This document shows positions 62,548-64,000 of a stretch of 64,000 nt of DNA, piece after piece. This stretch comes from Erysipelotrichales bacterium (GTDB lineage Bacteria > Bacillota_I > Bacilli_A > RF39 > UBA660): positions 1 to 64,000 of the forward strand of contig JAFLUY010000005.1 in NCBI GenBank assembly GCA_022508565.1. Direction: 5' to 3'. The stretch's first letter is position 1; each line of letters begins with the position of its first letter. The translations under genes were made by a program, and so were the position numbers. Below the pieces are notes generated by a model. It did not search any database. It had not been told where the DNA came from and was given only the letters and a program-made list of their open reading frames with translations.

Positions 62548-62568
62548 TGTATATATTTATTATATACA
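62548..62568. promoter_or_regulatory. Palindromic operator of the YtrA-type operon
   Basis: TGTATATA-TTTAT-TATATACA is a perfect 8+5+8 inverted repeat overlapping the -10 box. A further TATATACA half-site follows at 62570-62577. Confidence 0.65.
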
Positions 62569-62587
62569 GTATATACACATATGTCAA
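62559..62587 (-). promoter_or_regulatory. Consensus sigma-A promoter of the YtrA-type operon
   Basis: On the minus strand TTGACA, exactly 17 bases, TATAAT. This is the best promoter match found in the window, and it is covered by the operator, so strong repression by the GntR protein is expected. Confidence 0.8.
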
Positions 62588-62607
62588 TTTATTTAAATTA
62601 ACTAGAC

Positions 62608-62636
62608 ACAAAAAAAGCAAACCATAATGATTTGCT
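62608..62636 (-). terminator. Terminator of the YdcF-like gene
   Basis: Stem AGCAAAT / GTTTGCT and seven T's on the minus strand. Confidence 0.65.
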
Positions 62637-62653
62637 CTGAAAATTGCAATTTG

Positions 62654-63325
62654 TTAATCATTTTGATTCTGATCATTTGTAATATCGCCATTGCCGCTTA
62701 CAGGAATTATATGACCTAAGTAAGTTGGTTTAGGTTTAAATATACATTTTATAAAATCTTTATCTCTTGCTAATATTTCTCTTAATTCTCTATAGGTTGC
62801 TCCTGCATATTGTCTAGGATTTGCTCCAACTCCATAAGCTTCTAAACCTAGCTTATTTGCTATATATAAAGCTCGATATAAATGATACTTTTGTGTTACA
62901 ATTATAACTTTCTTCGCCTTAAAAATTTCTTTAGCTCTATAAATACTATCATAAGTAGAGAAGCCTGCATGGTCCATGAAAATATCTTCTGAAGGTATTT
63001 CTTTTTCAATTGCATAATTTTTCATTATATTTACTTCACCATATTCTTTTCTTCCATGATCTCCACTCATTATTATTTTATTTGATATGTTATCTTGATA
63101 TAAATCTATTCCTTTTTGTAATCTATCTTTTAACATGGGACTAGGTTTTTCTCCCCATACCCCAGCCCCTAAAATAAGAATGCAATCTATATCTTTTAGA
63201 CTAGAATAATCTTTTTCAGTAATAATTTGATTACTTGTAGAAATTCTTACGTACAAGTTTATTCCAAAAACAAATATTATGATTAACATAATAACAGTAA
63301 ATATACATTTAAACACTTTCTTCAT
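62654..63325 (-). CDS. YdcF/SanA-family (DUF218) membrane-anchored protein
   Basis: About 223 residues. One N-terminal membrane helix is followed by the DUF218 core: CILILGAGVWGEKPSPML, IIMSGDHGRKEYGEV, then AGFSTYDSIYRA and IIVTQKYHLYRALYIA. Family members are tied to envelope integrity and vancomycin exclusion. The ATG at 63325 after AAGGATG is preferred, because the track start at 63391 overlaps the lipoprotein gene. Confidence 0.88.
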   Translation of the reverse strand: MKKVFKCIFTVIMLIIIFVFGINLYVRISTSNQIITEKDYSSLKDIDCILILGAGVWGEKPSPMLKDRLQKGIDLYQDNISNKIIMSGDHGRKEYGEVNIMKNYAIEKEIPSEDIFMDHAGFSTYDSIYRAKEIFKAKKVIIVTQKYHLYRALYIANKLGLEAYGVGANPRQYAGATYRELREILARDKDFIKCIFKPKPTYLGHIIPVSGNGDITNDQNQND

Positions 63326-63354
63326 AAAACATCCTTCTTGATTAGTAATAGCTA

Positions 63355-63729
63355 TCATTCTACATAACCTGCAGTAGTAAAATCTTTGCATCTTAGATAT
63401 GTTTTATAAACTAACTCATCGCCATCACAATCAGTTTCAGCATAAGCTTTACAATATGATTTTTTATCAACATCAAGCATATCCGACTTTTTTAAATAAC
63501 CATTATCAATTAAAACATCATCTAGTATTTTAAATCTATGAGCTATTTCTACATCGCCTTGTTCATTATTCTTACAAGCGCTAGGATCAGTAACTTTTAA
63601 CTGCCAGTCTACTGCATCTTTAAAAGATTTTAATATCTCATCATATCTTTCGGTAGAGTTTTTGTTGCCACATCCAGATAATCCTAAAATTATTACTGAT
63701 AAAAAAATAAACAAAAATATTTTTTTCAT
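63355..63729 (-). CDS. Small putative lipoprotein
   Basis: A 124-residue protein with a lipoprotein signal: MKKIFLFIFLSVIILGLSGC, the lipobox ending in Cys20. The mature part contains several Cys (SACKN, SYCKAYAETDCDG, LRCKD), which may pair outside the cell. TAGGAG precedes the ATG. It lies 29 bases upstream of the YdcF-like gene. Function is unknown. Confidence 0.75.
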   Translation of the reverse strand: MKKIFLFIFLSVIILGLSGCGNKNSTERYDEILKSFKDAVDWQLKVTDPSACKNNEQGDVEIAHRFKILDDVLIDNGYLKKSDMLDVDKKSYCKAYAETDCDGDELVYKTYLRCKDFTTAGYVE

Positions 63730-63750
63730 AAGTTTCTCCTATTAATTATT

Positions 63751-64000
63751 TTATTTGATTTCAAATTCAACAGTTATATGGTGTTCTGTACCTTCCCCTG
63801 GTTCAGAAGTTTTTTTAACTAAACGGTACTTACCATCTTCTAACTTTCCATATAACCATTCCCAATCTACATTCATTTCTAATTTATTGTTTTTATCAAC
63901 CATATATCCTTTAGATGTCCAAGCATAATTTCCATCAAATATGATTTCCATTTCTTGCCATCTGTCATTTTCTTTCTTATCTAATTTAAATTCAGAACCA
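63751..64000 (-). CDS. C-terminal part of a protein with a bacterial Ig-like domain (cut by window edge)
   Basis: The track ORF starts at an internal ATG (63951), but the frame stays open to the window edge, reading through a Lys-rich stretch before DRWQEM. So this is the end of a larger gene. The visible end, WEWLYGKLEDGKYRLVKK and a final ITVEFEI, resembles the end of Big_14-type immunoglobulin-like domains. The gene is probably upstream of the lipoprotein gene in one operon. Confidence 0.6.
   Translation of the reverse strand, partial: GSEFKLDKKENDRWQEMEIIFDGNYAWTSKGYMVDKNNKLEMNVDWEWLYGKLEDGKYRLVKKTSEPGEGTEHHITVEFEIK

Noticed and set aside
1-64000. CRISPR arrays, rRNA/tRNA genes, prophage structural genes and transposases
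   Set aside because: None was found on either strand by inspection; no regularly spaced direct repeats, CCA-ending cloverleafs or transposase motifs were seen.

Overview
The window is AT-rich DNA (G+C well under one third by eye) from a Gram-positive, low-G+C bacterium (Bacillota). It uses the standard bacterial code, since TGA is used as a stop. Ribosome binding sites are strong and often of the form AGGTGAT, short genes are packed closely, and most convergent gene pairs share a bidirectional hairpin terminator. A CotJ spore-coat locus, BceAB-like and YtrA-like ABC systems, an ABCG-type exporter, a PMCA-type calcium ATPase and several gut-Firmicute families (DUF6020, DUF1848, UPF0316) fit an uncultured Bacilli/Erysipelotrichia-like intestinal bacterium. 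No rRNA, tRNA, CRISPR array or intact insertion sequence was seen.

Layout. 0-13 kb is a loose set of small metabolic and housekeeping-accessory genes: methyltransferases, GNAT acetyltransferases, RBBP9-type hydrolases (one fused to an inositol-monophosphatase domain), a divergent peptide deformylase, a P-loop kinase, a cN-III nucleotidase and an XRE-VanZ fusion. 13-18 kb is a TetR/MMPL exporter pair whose exporter carries a large tandem-repeat insertion. 18-21 kb has a Nudix hydrolase, a Ppx/GppA-like protein, a GNAT_C-type acyltransferase and a gene-free 0.5-kb stretch with a long paired terminal helix. 21-29 kb has an ABCG exporter, a five-gene operon (ASCH protein, HhH-GPD glycosylase, deoxyribosyltransferase-like protein, SDR, thioredoxin reductase), a HAD phosphatase, a second Ppx/GppA-like gene, and a DUF1848/ASCH-like pair. 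29-39 kb has NagZ-like, secreted nuclease, LDH and thioredoxin-like genes and a complete ABC transporter/two-component module with an obvious response-regulator site. 39.5-44.7 kb is the most unusual part: a four-gene operon (HhH-GPD-like glycosylase, family-4-like uracil-DNA glycosylase, unknown protein, adenylosuccinate-synthetase homologue with Asp->Ser in the P-loop), a previously unannotated candidate type I toxin-antitoxin locus, a second UDG-fold protein and a decaying gene. 44.7-49 kb holds unrecognised proteins, including one with a repeated domain and one small RNAP alpha-CTD-like protein. 49-64 kb has envelope glycosyltransferase genes, DUF3419 methyltransferase-like genes flanking the CotJ locus, a calcium pump, a YtrA-type GntR/ABC operon with a near-consensus promoter and palindromic operator, a YdcF-family protein and a lipoprotein.

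The strongest candidates for undescribed biology are (i) the operon coupling two DNA-glycosylase folds to a PurZ-like PurA homologue, (ii) the candidate type I toxin (26-residue membrane peptide) with antisense RNA and a Shine-Dalgarno-sequestering leader immediately upstream of that operon, and (iii) the structured 0.3-kb non-coding element at 20.7-21.0 kb. All functional statements come from reading motifs and context; no database search was possible.
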